A stretch of 64,000 bases of DNA from Ctena decussata (taxonomy: Eukaryota; Mollusca; Bivalvia; Lucinida; Lucinidae): contig OZ022500.1 of assembly GCA_963989385.1 (NCBI GenBank), positions 18,738,460 through 18,802,459 on the forward strand. The letters run 5' to 3'. Of this stretch, positions 42,194 to 53,407 are shown in pieces; position 1 is the first letter of the stretch, and every line of letters starts with the position of its first letter. Under the pieces are notes generated by a model. That model did no database searches. It saw only the letters and a list, made by a program, of their open reading frames with translations, and was not told the DNA's origin. Both the position numbers and the translations under genes were made by a program.

Positions 42194-42275
42194 AAGAGCC
42201 ACGACATGACAAAACCGACAAAGTGGCAGGTGCGCCACGCGAAGACTACGATCAGCATGGGCATCCGCCGAGCAT
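42194..42275. mobile_element. PalA MITE, left-end fragment
   Basis: AGAGCCACGACATGACAAAA then CAAAGTGGCAGGTGCGCC and GATCAGCATGGGCATCCGCC; the rest of the element is missing. Intron 1 of gene 2. Confidence 0.75.
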
Positions 42276-43060
42276 ATTTCAATGCATAAAACTTGGAAAC
42301 AACATATGTTTCTTTGTTACTGAAAGGTTAGGAGAAGAATCGTAAAACAAGGGAGGAAACTACAACGGTAAAAATGTGCGCTAAAATTCAGCTTCAAGAA
42401 AAAAAAAAAAAAAAAAAAAGGATAAAAAATCGTTTTAGTTGCTGATATCACTTTTTACTGCCGTCTGGGAATGAGTATAAGTATGGCCTTAAAGCCAGCT
42501 TATTACAGCACGGGAATTTACATATGTAAATGGGATTCCGCTGGTTAAAGCATAGCTGCTACTGGGATGGGATGTGCTCCTGGTGTTCGTGCAATTATCC
42601 ATTCTATAATGGTATCGAGTTACATGTATATTGGTAGGTATCAAGTTATAATGGTAGCAAGATTTTTAGTGCTTCGTTCCAGTTTCTGTGTTTTGACAGC
42701 TACATGTATATTGTTACTTTAACCTGTAAAAAGAAACGTCTAAACATGGGAATCCAATTGCTATACTTTGGCATTGTGGCTTTGATTGCATGGATACACG
42801 TATATTATTAAAAGTGAACGGGTACATTTTTATGAGAAGCAGCTCTATCCATTTCTTTCTTTTCTCCCTTATAGGAGGGATGGCTGGGAGGGGGGGGGGG
42901 GGGGGGCAACATTTAAAGGGAAATATTCTGTTCTTTAAAGAAAACCCTAATTTAGAAGGGCTACTAAAGCAAATAGGAAGCGAATGAAGTTGGTCATCTT
43001 AGTAAAATGGCGGAGAAGCGTGGATGAGTACCCATACAACGCATTGTTTCTTTTTTTTTT
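42276..43060. other. Rest of gene 2 intron 1: A run, G run, family G fragment
   Basis: A run at about 42400-42419, G run at about 42891-42906. The stretch 42840-43040 contains GGGAAATATTCTG, GGAAGCGAATGAAG and AAAATGGCGGAG, resembling family G in part. No exon besides the called ones. Confidence 0.45.
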
Positions 43061-43068
43061 TCCTACAG

Positions 43069-43232
43069 ATGAAGCGCGTACCAAAGCTATCAATCTTTAC
43101 CGGATCCTGGCTCTCGTTCAGTTCTGTCTAGGAGTAGGTTTGTTGGCCTGTGGTGGTTTAGGAACACAGTACAACGATGGTGATAGCTTTGGACCACCCT
43201 ACTTTCTAGGAGGTTTTCTGGTTGGGTCTATG
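43069..43232 (+). CDS. Gene 2, coding exon 2: first membrane segment and outer loop
   Basis: 164 nt after a TTTTTTCCTACAG acceptor, ending at a GTATGT donor, phase 1 in and phase 0 out. Residues 6-60: a charged start (DEARTKAIN), membrane segment one (ILALVQFCLGVGLLACGG), an outer loop with an aromatic-acidic TQYNDGDSFGPPY, and the first part of segment two. Differences from gene 1 are mostly conservative within the membrane segment and less so in the loop. Confidence 0.9.
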
Positions 43233-43318
43233 GTATGTACATGAATGCTCTTACAGTCATTTATGATGTATTTCTCAGACAAGAAATCGGGATATAACCT
43301 ATTGTATGATTGCATAAT

Positions 43319-43540
43319 TGAGTCGCGACATGACAAAAAAAAATGTGGTCTTGCGCCCAGCGCAGACTCTGCTCAACCCGGGCATCCGCACAGTCTGATC
43401 ACGCTTACAGGGTAGCTAAAGGTATATGCTACCTTCATGCGGACAGCGAAGACTCTGATCAGACTGGGCGGATGCCCAGGCTGATCTGAGTCTGCGCTGG
43501 GCGCACAACTACATTGTTGGTTTTGTCGTGTCGCGGCTCA
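43319..43540 (-). mobile_element. PalA MITE, shortened copy (gene 2 intron 2)
   Basis: TGAGTCGCGACATGAC to GTCGTGTCGCGGCTCA, about 222 bp. Part of the left centre is missing next to GTCTGATCACGCTTACAG. Minus orientation. It starts 86 bp after exon 2. Confidence 0.88.
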
Positions 43541-43920
43541 TATGTTTTGTCTTCCACAATTCTACAGAGATCCTGAAAAGGATTAAATCTTGCATCACTT
43601 CAGTTAATTTCCTTGAGAAGGGACACAGACGTTCGACCCTTTAATATTCTTACCTGAAAAATGAACATTATATGATGACTGTTTGATCTTGAATTAGAAT
43701 ATTATGATCGTAATTAGGCCATACATACATGTAATGGATACTCGCTGTTAAACAAAAATAAAGTAATTAGAATTTCCAAAAGTAAACAAATAGTGTAAGC
43801 ACTGTTTTCGACGCATAGTTTAAGAGACCTACATTCCTTCTTTAACAGGGGCTGCTTTTCTAGGAAATACTTTTACCAGTCTGAGAGCCAAGATTTTTTA
43901 CATGACAATTGGAAGACAAA

Positions 43921-44130
43921 TGAGCTGCGATACGAGAAAACCAACAATGTGGCATGTGCGCCCAATGCAGATAGTTCAACCTGGGCATCCGCCAACTCTG
44001 ATTAGAGTCTTTGCTTTGAAAGGTAGCTCTACGCTAGCTATATGCGAAGACTCTGATCAGACTAGGCGGATGCCCAGACCCGATCTGAGTCTGCACTGGG
44101 CGCACATGCCAATTTGTTTGTTTTCTCGCA
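43921..44130 (-). mobile_element. PalA MITE, diverged copy (gene 2 intron 2)
   Basis: TGAGCTGCGATACGAG start; the right end is lost after TTTTCTCGCA. The centre is shortened (GAAAGGTAGCTCTACGCTAG). A second PalA in the same 1.2-kb intron. Confidence 0.8.
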
Positions 44131-44435
44131 TTTTCAGATACATGTATAGTGATCTTACCCTGAAAGTTTATCACATACCCTTTGCATTTGATCCTCGTTA
44201 TATCAGACACTGGTATTTCAAAGTATACTTTTACATGTACGCGTATACAAGATAATAAAGCTTAGATACATTTCCTTGTTTTTTTTCATTACATTTCACC
44301 TCCTGTTACTTCAAGCTATTGATATCTCAAAGAAAATTTTCCAAGACCAGAAAATTTATTAGAGATATCAGTAGTGTAAAAAACACTTCGACTTATAGAT
44401 ATCGATTGGTTCTGACTGTATTTCATATTTTGTAG

Positions 44436-44531
44436 ATGGTAATAAGTGCGTTGCTCAGTTCGTGTGTTGCTATCAAAGGTGCAGGAATAGATGGTGAAAA
44501 TGGGGTCAAGAAGCAAGAAGTTGCCTGCGCT
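44436..44531 (+). CDS. Gene 2, coding exon 3: second membrane segment and inner loop
   Basis: 96 nt between TTTTGTAG and GTAAGT, phase 0 on both sides. It codes for MVISALLSSCVAI, completing segment two, then the inner loop KGAGIDGENGVKKQEVACA. It is the same length as exon 3 of gene 1, and the 3' third (KKQEVACA) is unchanged, which suggests a constrained loop-to-segment-three boundary. Confidence 0.9.
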
Positions 44532-44932
44532 GTAAGTGGTTCCGTTTTGCTTTCCTTACTAGTTGAATTCATTGTGAAGGGAGGCAAACACAAATGGTAG
44601 AGTTCTTTCCCGTGGAAGTATACACATTACCTTAATACTGTGATACAAATATGCACTTTTTTAATATCTGTTTGTTGCATACGAAACTTGAAAAACATCT
44701 AACTGACTTTATATATATAAATCAATGAGAGCGAGAGGACTACATAATGTTGTCCAATTGTTTACATTTAGTCTGAACAAATAAAATCATACTTATTTTG
44801 CAAAGAAACAGAAAGTGGATGTTCTTTGTTAAAACTTTATCTTTATAACATTAGAACTTAGCCTGTATACAATCCCATCAGACAATATGTGCATTTGCCC
44901 GTCAAATAAGATTAAAGCCTAGAACAAACAAA

Positions 44933-45170
44933 TGAGCCGCGACACGACAAAACCAACAAATTTGTTGTGCGCCCAGCGCAGACTCAGATCACCCTATGCG
45001 TCCGCCCGGTCTAATCAGAGTCTTCGTTGTCCGCATGAAGGTAGCTTAGACCCTAAGGTACCCTTTAAGCACTTAGCAAAGAGTCTAACCAGACAGGGCA
45101 GATGCCCAGGCTGATCTGAGGCTGTGCTGGGCGTACAACCACATTGTTGGTTTTCTCGTGTCGCGGCTCA
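44933..45170 (+). mobile_element. PalA MITE, full copy (gene 2 intron 3)
   Basis: 238 bp, complete ends, plus-orientation centre (GTCCGCATGAAGGTAGCTTA). A family G scrap (GGGAGGCAAACACAAATGG, GTATACACATTACC) lies just upstream at about 44578-44635. Confidence 0.9.
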
Positions 45171-45207
45171 AATGCAACTGTGTTTTGTGAAGATAGTGCC
45201 TTTTATA

Positions 45208-45362
45208 GAATATACCCGGACAAATTCGAAGAGTAAAACGATAAGTACATTTGCGTAAGGTTCATTCGAAGGGCGGAGCGATAAGGTCAACTGACCTAAC
45301 GCGAATGTACTTATCGCTCCGCAAAAGTACATATCGCCCCGCCCTTCGAATTTTTCCGAGTA
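45208..45362. repeat. Hairpin with ATTCGAAGGGCGG arms (gene 2 intron 3)
   Basis: ATTCGAAGGGCGGAGCGATA on the left pairs with CGCCCCGCCCTTCGAAT on the right. Inner pairs are ACGATAAGTACATTTGCG / CGAATGTACTTATCG and GGTCAACTGACC. The minus-strand frame of 161 codons (45168-45653) starts in and runs across this hairpin and is not called as a gene. Confidence 0.7.
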
Positions 45363-46368
45363 GAAACTATTGTCACAAAAAACACACATGCATCCGTTTG
45401 TCATATGTTGGAATCTAATTTGACTGGTCAATGCATATATTGACTTACAGGTGGCGACAAGAAAAATTGAGGAAAGTTCAATCCCACTAGGGCGGCACGA
45501 TAAGCATCCCATGTTTTGCCATTCCTGATACATGTAATGTACCGAGATGAAAATTAAATTCAAGTAAGAGTTCCATAAACTCGGGGACCAAAACTTATTT
45601 AGAATACCCTGACCAGACTGCTCTTTTAGGAGCAATCTCATATAGGTTTTCATTGTGTGCTCAGACCGTACTGTTCCAAAAGTAGAATTTTATGGCAATC
45701 ATACACTATTTCGAACTAAATTAATCTTAAAGTAGGATGCATGATAGGGTCATTGAAGAATCTGTAGCAATTACATCTAGCCATAACTAACTGGGAATAA
45801 AGTATATTCAATATTAAAATTTGCGTTTTCCACAAGTTGTTAATCCTGGTTGTTTAATAATTTCTTGTCATACAATTTTTACTTGCATTGCAATAATTCA
45901 TGTCAGGTGCTATGACCAAGGGGTCTAAGTCACAGAATAAGATTGATTTTCGAATGCGTTTCAAAAACATATGACTTAATCAAGACAACACTGTCTCAAG
46001 CTAGCTCGTTCAGATTTTTGCGTTGGTTATTATATAAAGTAACAGCAAGTTGATCACTTTTGTTATGCGTTATAAATTGTTTTAATCCTTCATTTGCTGA
46101 TCGTGGCAATTGTCCGTTTGGAGGGATAGGTCACTTTGAGAGCCTGTCATGCACACTAGACACCAAGTACATCCCGACAGTGGAGGTTGCCCTACATAGG
46201 AGGGAATATGCTGTTTAACAGATCATTTTTTATCCACATCACTAAACTAAGCACTGTAGACATTTAAACGTCGAAAAGTACGTCGGTAATTTATGATCTT
46301 TCAAATATCAGCGCTTTGCACTGAAAATGTAAATATTAGAATAAATATGGTGTTATATTTTATTTCAG
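45363..46368. other. Rest of gene 2 intron 3, nothing recognised
   Basis: No repeat or exon identified up to the TTTATTTCAG acceptor at 46368. Confidence 0.5.
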
Positions 46369-46950
46369 ATGATGGGCCAATATATTCTATCCATGTTTAC
46401 ATTCATGACCTGTTTTATGGGGTTGGTTTTTGCTGGCATTGCGGGCTGCGACACATACTCATATGGTGATGATGAAGACTGTAGTTCGGAGAAAGACAAA
46501 ATCAGATATGCTATCATTGCAGGATGTGTATTAGCAATACTGACAAGCATATTTTCTCTTTACATTGTCTGTGTCTATGGTACTTATTTTGGAGTTGTGA
46601 TGAGGAGGGGTCGGAGAGGGCGTATGGTAATGAGCATTGACCCCGGGTATACTAATAACACTATGACATCGGGGACAACTCACATAAACTTAGGCAGTGC
46701 CATGAACGATGCCAGGGCACAGCAACTACAACGGGAAAATGCACTCTTACAACAACAATTACAGCTCCAACAGCAGCTCAGTCAGCAGCAGCAGCAGCAA
46801 CAACAACAGTATGGTGGATCGTACCCGCCGCCACCTCCCACTAATTATGGATTTTCGACGGACGCCGCGTATCCCCCAACAACCTCATTTCCAAATCCAG
46901 CGGTTCCACCGCCACCGTACAGTAGCATTGACAATCAAAATAAGTATTAG
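46369..46950 (+). CDS. Gene 2, last coding exon: segments 3-4 and complete cytoplasmic tail
   Basis: 194 codons including the stop. Segment three (ILSMFTFMTCFMGLVFAGIA) leads to an acidic outer loop bounded by C119 and C130 (CDTYSYGDDEDC), a possible disulphide. Segment four (AIIAGCVLAILTSIFSLYIV) is followed by TYFGVVMRRGRRGR, a basic stop-transfer stretch. Then come an Asn/Thr-rich linker, a Gln-rich leucine-heptad stretch coded by mixed CAG/CAA codons (about 46742-46812), a Pro-rich SYPPPPPTNYG and the end NPAVPPPPYSSIDNQNKY. The PPPPY motif and final NQNKY are the same in the out-of-frame gene 1 tail, so both are likely functional. Confidence 0.92.
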   Translation: MMGQYILSMFTFMTCFMGLVFAGIAGCDTYSYGDDEDCSSEKDKIRYAIIAGCVLAILTSIFSLYIVCVYGTYFGVVMRRGRRGRMVMSIDPGYTNNTMTSGTTHINLGSAMNDARAQQLQRENALLQQQLQLQQQLSQQQQQQQQQYGGSYPPPPPTNYGFSTDAAYPPTTSFPNPAVPPPPYSSIDNQNKY

Positions 46951-47011
46951 CAGGACCGTCCTATACTACAGTCAAATGATCTGGATCCTTTCAGCATCAT
47001 TCATTTATAAT

Positions 47012-47250
47012 GGAGCCGCGACACGACAAAACCAACAAAATGGCATGTGCGGCCAGCAAAGCCTGAGATCAGTCTGGGCATCCGCCGACTCTGATAAGAG
47101 TCTTCGCTGTGCGCTTAAACGCTAGCTTAGGTCTAAGCTAGCTCCATGCGGACAACGAAGGCTCTGATCGGACTGAGCAAATAGCAAGGTTAATCTGAGT
47201 CTTTGCTGGGCGCACATTCCATATTGTTGGTTTTGTCGTGTCACGGCTCA
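47012..47250 (-). mobile_element. PalA MITE, full but diverged copy
   Basis: GGAGCCGCGACACGAC to GTCGTGTCACGGCTCA, starting about 60 bp after the gene 2 stop codon and therefore probably inside its 3' UTR. Minus orientation. Confidence 0.88.
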
Positions 47251-47304
47251 ATTACGATACTATTCATGCTGTTTTATTTCAAGATGTATGTGTTGACCAT
47301 TATG

Positions 47305-47520
47305 ATTTTTTTGCCACTTATAAGAAAGGGGAACATTTTTGTGACTTCCTGTTTGCTTTCGTGGGTGACGTAGCCCTTCAGAATGGGGTAAACTCTTGAA
47401 GGAAAGAAGTTGCTCATAGGGGTGCAAACTCTTTTCTTTAAACAGTGTACCATTAATTTGGAAGGCAACACATGGAAATGGTAAGTTGCTCCCGTCAAAG
47501 TCTACCCATTCATTTTAAAA
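47305..47520 (+). mobile_element. Family G repeat, copy near gene 2
   Basis: GACTTCCTGTTTGCTTTCGT, GAAAGAAGTTGCTCATAGGG, GGAAGGCAACACATGGAAAT, then AAAGTCTACCCATTCATTTT. Same block order as 28440-28690 without the G run. Confidence 0.6.
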
Positions 47521-47570
47521 TAATTTTAGACTTTGAGGGAAAGCAGTTTACCATTTTAGCATTTACAGTT

Positions 47571-47779
47571 AGCCGCGACAGGAGAAAACCACCAAGTGGT
47601 TGTGCGGTATCCGCCCAGTCTGATCAGACTTTTCGCTAAGCGCTTAAAGGGTAGCTAAGGGTCTAAGCTACCTCCATGCAGACAGCGAAGGCTCTGATCA
47701 GACTAGGCGGATGCCCAGGCTGATCTGAGACTGCGCTGGGCGCACAATCACTTTGTTGGTTTTCTCGTGTCGCGGCTCA
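47571..47779 (-). mobile_element. PalA MITE with internal deletion
   Basis: AGCCGCGACAGGAGAAAACC to CTCGTGTCGCGGCTC. About 29 bp of the left arm (the CCCAGCGCAGACTCAGATCA region) is missing after GTTGTGCGGT. Minus orientation. Confidence 0.88.
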
Positions 47780-48220
47780 TTTTCGTTTTTCTTGGCAAGT
47801 CTGAGAATTGGATTTGTAAGGCAATATAGACGATTGCTTTAAAACGGAATGCTGTTAATCATATGATCTGATCAATCTAGACGTCGTGCCATTAATTTGT
47901 TGCCATTTAAGTAACTTAGAGTATACACGAATTGAGTATACCCAGACAAACTGCGCATGCTCAAGGGAATGCACGTGCGCAGCATGGTATCACTTACACA
48001 TGTCGCTAATTCGGGTGGAACTTAAGATAGAACTGTGTACATCGTATATCCGGCCAGAACTACATGTAGCGCGTTGCTTTTTTGTGATGGTTTTAACTGG
48101 ACTGGTATATTAAAGTTTTTGAATGATCAATCTATGATCACAAGGTGTAATTAAAATAACTTGCAATAATTCGAAAATTAACAAAAAAAAAAAACAACAG
48201 AAACTAACATTCTCGTAAAG
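47780..48220. other. Downstream of gene 2, nothing recognised
   Basis: The 75-codon frame at 47886 has no features. No repeat was seen apart from an A run near 48183. Confidence 0.4.
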
Positions 48221-48297
48221 ACGTTCCCCAAGTTGCTTACGTATCGCTGAACCACTTTGGGAACGTCGTTGCAAGAACAGAAACAGAACAGAATAAA
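48221..48297 (+). mobile_element. 3' tail of a retroposon (ACAGA repeats), copy 2
   Basis: ACGTTCCCCAAGTTGCTTAC, GTATCGCTGAACCACTTTGG and GAACGTCG, then GCAAGAACAGAAACAGAACA. Related to 20290-20392. Confidence 0.5.
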
Positions 48298-48471
48298 GTA
48301 AATATAAACTGTAATAATTCGAAAACTAAAATATACAAATTTTAAACTAACATCAGATATTTGCCCATGAATGGTGATATTTCCTTAATTGACGTGCTAT
48401 ATGATTTTATATAATTATCTTTAAGTAATCACTATAATTCGCTTAGTGGTGTAAGGGTCTAAATAATAATT

Positions 48472-48709
48472 TGAGCCGCGACACGTCAAACCCAACAAAG
48501 TGGTTGTGCGCCCAGCGCAGACTCAGATCAGCCTGGTCATCCGCCCAGTCTGATTAGAGTCTTCGCTGTCCGCATAGAAGTCGCTTAGACCCTTAGCTAC
48601 CCCTTAAGTGCTGAGGGAAGGGTCTGATCGCACTGGGTGGATGCCCAGGCTGATCTGAGTCTGCGCTTTGCGCTTAAAAATTGTGTTGCTTTTCTCGAGC
48701 CACGGCTCA
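48472..48709 (+). mobile_element. PalA MITE, full copy
   Basis: TGAGCCGCGACACGTC to TCGAGCCACGGCTCA with plus-orientation centre. The right arm is diverged (GCGCTTTGCGCTTAAAAATT). Confidence 0.88.
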
Positions 48710-48774
48710 TATGTTTCGATGTAAACAGCGAATATGCCTCATTTCATTAAGTATACCAGTTGACACTACTGCAG

Positions 48775-51110
48775 GAACAGCCATGAATGAGCCATGAAAA
48801 TGCCATTAATAGAAATAAATATTAATGGCCATTAAAGGCGACATTATTAATGGGCATTAATTTATCAGCAAGGCATTAATTATACCATTAACTTAACCAT
48901 TAATTTCATAGAAATCAATTAATGCCCATCATTTTTTAATGTGCATTAATTATACCATAAATTTATGGGCACGACATTTTGATTTTTTTAATTGAACATT
49001 ACCAGGCATTAGTAAATAAAGAAAAAAATGATAATGCCCATTACTCCAGAATACTGGCCATTAAATGGCCATTAAAGGCGACATTATAAATGGGCCATTA
49101 ATTTTTATGTTTCTTCTAATGGGAAAATAAGAGTCATTGTTTTGGTTAATGGGCCAGAACTAATGGTTATGAAAAAAAACTAATGCCAATTAAAGGAAAC
49201 AATATTCAGGGGCATTAAATTTTCTCTCTTGATATTAAGGGAAAAATCATGGACATATGTTTCTACTGCCTGTAATGATGGCCATTAATTTCAGAAACAA
49301 ATTAATGTCCATTTCTTTAAAATCATGCCAGTTATTTTTCTATATATAATGTCCATAAATAACTTAATTTCTCATAGACATTAAAAGATCAAAATCTTTT
49401 TTCAATGGTCATGACTTTTTTGAATGGTGTTTTCATGGCCATTACTACGGGGACATTTTTCAATGGCCATCATTTAATTTCAAACCCATGGTTTTTAAAT
49501 TAAATACTTTAATGGCCATTACGTTTTTACAGAAATATTTATGGTAATGGCCATGAGTTTACCAAATATGTTTTAATGGCAATTACTAGGGGAACATTTT
49601 TCAATGGCCATTATTTTTTTGATAAGTTCATAAAGAAAAAAATATCTGAAACTTAAATATCATTACCACTATCTCAGCGTAATGATCAGAAAAAATAAAA
49701 TAAGGGTGTCATTATGACAAGACTAATGGAGAAGATAAAACTAAATACCATTGCATGGTTAGCGACAAGAAGAAGGCAAAATAATGTTACAACTAAATAG
49801 ATTTAAAGGTAAAAAAACAAGGGAGCTTAGTTAAAACAGAAGTAAACTAAATATAGTATTAATAAAAATGTTGCCAGATGTATGACTAGTGCAATATTGT
49901 CCACGTGTTCCATGGTGTTGGAACTAGCAAGCACTTCAGAGAAGCCACTATGTGCCTCAGAGAAGCCGCAATGTGCTGTGTTGTACGTCTAGGTCTTAGC
50001 CAGGTTTGAGGAAGATCAATCTCATTGGCAAAATTATCTTTTCTATCAAATCAGAATCAAACTTTTCTAAATAATCATAAATAACCAATCGTTCATTAAA
50101 TCATATAACTATAAGTGTGATATACCTCAATTCCATATTATGCAAGCTTGACAGTCTCGAAACTCACAGCAAAGTCACGTTATTTATTTTTCTTCACTAA
50201 ACTACCACAAAACATGACTTCGATGCACTTATCATTATGTAATATAGAAAAAACATATATTTCAAAGGGAAAAAATCCAGGTCCTCCACACTGGTATTAA
50301 ATAAAATCTATTTCATTTTTTGTTTTCTAATGCCCATGAAAGTTGATATTGATGTCAATGATTTTTCTTTACTTTCATTTTAATGGTGCCAAAGCGTGGC
50401 CAGTATTTTATAATCACTATTAATGAAATTATTATGGGCATGAATTTAGTGTCATTCTTGCATTAAAATTTACCTTTCTGTTTGTAATGCCCATTTCATA
50501 GATATTTAATGGCAATGATTTCAGATTTAAGTTTTTAATAGTCAGATTTCTTTTTTAAAGGGCATTAAAATAATTAGTAGCCATTATTTCCCAGATTTAT
50601 GGGTATTAAAATGTATCCTTCTATATAATGCCCATTAATATGAAACATTGATGGCAATGAGTTTATGTTAATGGTTCTATTTTCAAAACAAAATATTTTG
50701 ATGGGCATGAAAATAATTGATACCCATTAGTTAAATGTCCTTTGTCTATGAGGCCATTAGTCACCTTTTAGGTCAGCATATAATAGGCATTAGTTTCACA
50801 GATTCTGTCTTTATAATGGCCATGAAATAAGATAGCACACAATTTAATGTCCCTGTTTATATCATAATGGGTATGAAATTAATCAATGCCCATGAATTGA
50901 TTTCCCTTTTATTTTGTGGCCATTAGTTACCCTTTGGCTCAGTAAGTAATGGGCATTACTTACGGGTTTTTTTGCCATTGTAATGGCCATGGAAAAAGAA
51001 TAAACAAGGATTAATGGCCCCATTACTTTTCAGTTCATGACATGGTATATAATTAAGAGCCATTTCATGCTTTTTTCATTGGATGGTTTTCAAGTAAATG
51101 GCCATGATCA
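48775..51110. repeat. 2.3-kb field of degenerate AATGGCCATT / AATGGGCATT motifs
   Basis: Starting with AATGCCATTAATAGAAATAA and ATTAATGGCCATTAAAGGCG, this stretch contains about fifteen GGCCAT and at least twice as many one-base variants (GGGCAT, GCCCAT, GCCAT), mostly flanked by AAT/ATT. Spacing is irregular (roughly 20-60 bp). The motif is palindromic, so both strands carry it. There is no clear unit length, and a stretch of ordinary AT-rich DNA (about 49640-50330) interrupts it. No ORF is present. It is not a classical satellite and matches none of the other families in the window. Confidence 0.65.
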
Positions 51111-51164
51111 TGGTTTTTAATTGTTTTTAATCGGTTCGCATGCATATCAATAATTTGTGTCAAC

Positions 51165-51790
51165 CGACGTAGGCAGAGGGGGACTATGGAAATGACCCTC
51201 GTCCGTCCGTGTGTGTGTCCGTCCGTCCTTCCTTCCGTCCGTCCTTCCGTCCGTCCGTCCGTCCGAAATCTTGTCCCTGCAACTCCTCCTACGTCTTTCA
51301 TCGGATTGATTTGAAATTTTACAGATTATATTCTTATGATATGAAGATGTGCATGTGGTTTTCGATTTTTGTTTCGGCCATTTTTGATGGAGTTACAGCC
51401 CTTGCTGACTCACACCTTCCGAAATCTTGTCCCCTCAACTGCTCCTACATCTTTCATCGGATTGATTTGAAATTTTACAGATTGTATTCTTACGACATGA
51501 AGATGTGCATGTGTTTTTTTTATTTTTGTTTCGGCCATTTTTAATGGAGTTACGGCTTTTGCTAACTTAGACCTTGTCCCCGCAACTCTTGCAACATCTT
51601 GTATCAGATTGACTTGAAATTGTGCAGAATGTTTCATCATGATCTGAAGATGTGCATGTGATTTTGAAATTTCAATTGTTCTATTTTTTACAAAGTTATG
51701 GCCCTTTGTCGTTTTTTTGCATTTTTCCAACTTTTGAACCATTTGATGGAGAGAGCTGAAATTTGGTATGCTATAAGATTTGGTAAATTG
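51165..51790 (-). mobile_element. Pearl-like element, reversed: (GTCC)n tract then tandem cores
   Basis: After a head ending GGGGGACTATGGAAATGACC, a (GTCC/TTCC)n tract covers about 51198-51263. Core units start with CGAAATCTTGTCCC at 51263 and 51419 (period 156), then CTTGTCCCCGCAACTCTTGC at about 51572, with a weaker fourth near 51715. Each has CATCGGATTGATTTGAAATT and GAAGATGTGCATGTG. The open frames at 51209 and 51410 follow the repeat. Confidence 0.7.
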
Positions 51791-52909
51791 ATTATTCTGA
51801 TTATTAGTGGATGTGCTAAATTATAAGTGACAGAGTTATTTCCCTTTCATAGTTATAGACGTTCACTTAAAGGTAACAGGATATCTCCAGAACTATTCAT
51901 ATTAATGGGCTGAATTTTCATAAATGCATTGTTCATTTTTCATCAGATTCATATTAGCAGGATTATGGCTCTTGTTATTTTGTTACTGGGTATACAGTCT
52001 TGATGTTTTGGTCATTTTGTAAGGGCCTATAGTTTCAGTAACCTGATTTTACACATATATGCCCCGTTCTGAACTTAAGTATCTTATAAAGAGGCCCAGT
52101 AATTGGGTATATGTCTTTGCTTATGTTCAGTTATCATTTGCTTACCAGGTTCTGTAATATATATATTTCCTGTTTTTGGCCATACATTTACTCTGAAACA
52201 GAATAAAGGGCTGAAGTTTGTGACACATTGCAAACGTCGGGTGACACTTGGCCGATGGCCTTTTATTGTAAACAATGCCTTGATTTAATGGTTTTGAGCG
52301 AATACATGGGATTTTCATGGGATTTTAATGGGATTTTAATGGCTATCTTCTACAGTAGTGTGATAAGCGTAAAATTGTATCACATAACTGAGAAGCAGAA
52401 TCATAATTGTTTATTCAACAGCATGATAGTTTTATATACATGTATACAAGTATTACGTGTAACGTGTAAAGGCCCCCTCTATCAGCATACAATATTTTAT
52501 CGGGGAACTAGAAAAGGTTTTGTGGAGAGGTTTGAAATGTTTCAAAAACATGCCACTCATACATGTACTTTTGGCCAGTTATAGGACTCGATCTGGGCAC
52601 ATCAACCCACGTTTTATCACGTAACCTGGAACGCTTTTCATATTGATTTGTGTTTGGACGTTTTCACCACTGGTAGAACTGGGGGGACATCCAAATTTAT
52701 AATATCGAAAGTAGCGCGCAAGTAGTTTCCAACAGGCTTTACAGGATAAAAATTGCCTGCACATAGCAGCCATTTACAATGAAAAGCTTGCAATGATATC
52801 ATACGAGAATTGTAAAGGTATCATTAATAATACAAAAAAGCTCTTTGAGAGTTTTCAGCCTTTTTTTCGACCAGTGAAATGTCTACCCTTTCATTTGGGT
52901 GATTACATT
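51791..52909. other. Intergenic, nothing recognised
   Basis: Frames of 61-118 codons (for example 52228-52584) have no conserved features, splice context or paralog. Confidence 0.45.
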
Positions 52910-53147
52910 TGAGCCGCGACGTGACAAAACCAACAATGTGGTCGTGCGTCCAGCGCAGACCCAGATCAGCCTGGGCATCCGCCCAGTCTGATCAGAGCCT
53001 TCGCTGTCCGTATGAAGTTAGCTTAGTCCCTTGGCTACCTTTTAAGGGCTTAGCAAAAACTCTGATGAGACTGGCCGAATGCCTAGGCTGATCTGAGTCT
53101 GCGCTGGGCGCACGACCACATTGTTGGTTTTCTCGCGTCGCGGCTCA
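52910..53147 (+). mobile_element. PalA MITE, full copy
   Basis: TGAGCCGCGACGTGAC to CGCGTCGCGGCTCA, 238 bp, plus-orientation centre (CCGTATGAAGTTAGC). Confidence 0.9.
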
Positions 53148-53407
53148 TTTCTAGTTTAAGGAGTTTTGGTGATTTTGTTTCACTTTTATTGCATTTTACA
53201 TAGAAATTCCTTTACGCAAACAGTTACGCCGCATAATGTTGAGTCTGCACTGTTTGCATGTGTCCACAAAACGGTCTCTCCATCTAAAGTGGTTTAATCC
53301 TGGTGCCTGGACGCACCGGTACCTGCATTACAGTGGACACATTACGTTGAACAAGGTTGACTCAGCGCAGGTTCAATGTTGTGTGCCTCTTGGATGATTT
53401 CCATCAT

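Noticed and set aside
45168..45653. 161-codon minus-strand open frame in gene 2 intron 3
   Set aside because: It crosses an inverted repeat, has no recognisable motif and no counterpart in the gene 1 intron.
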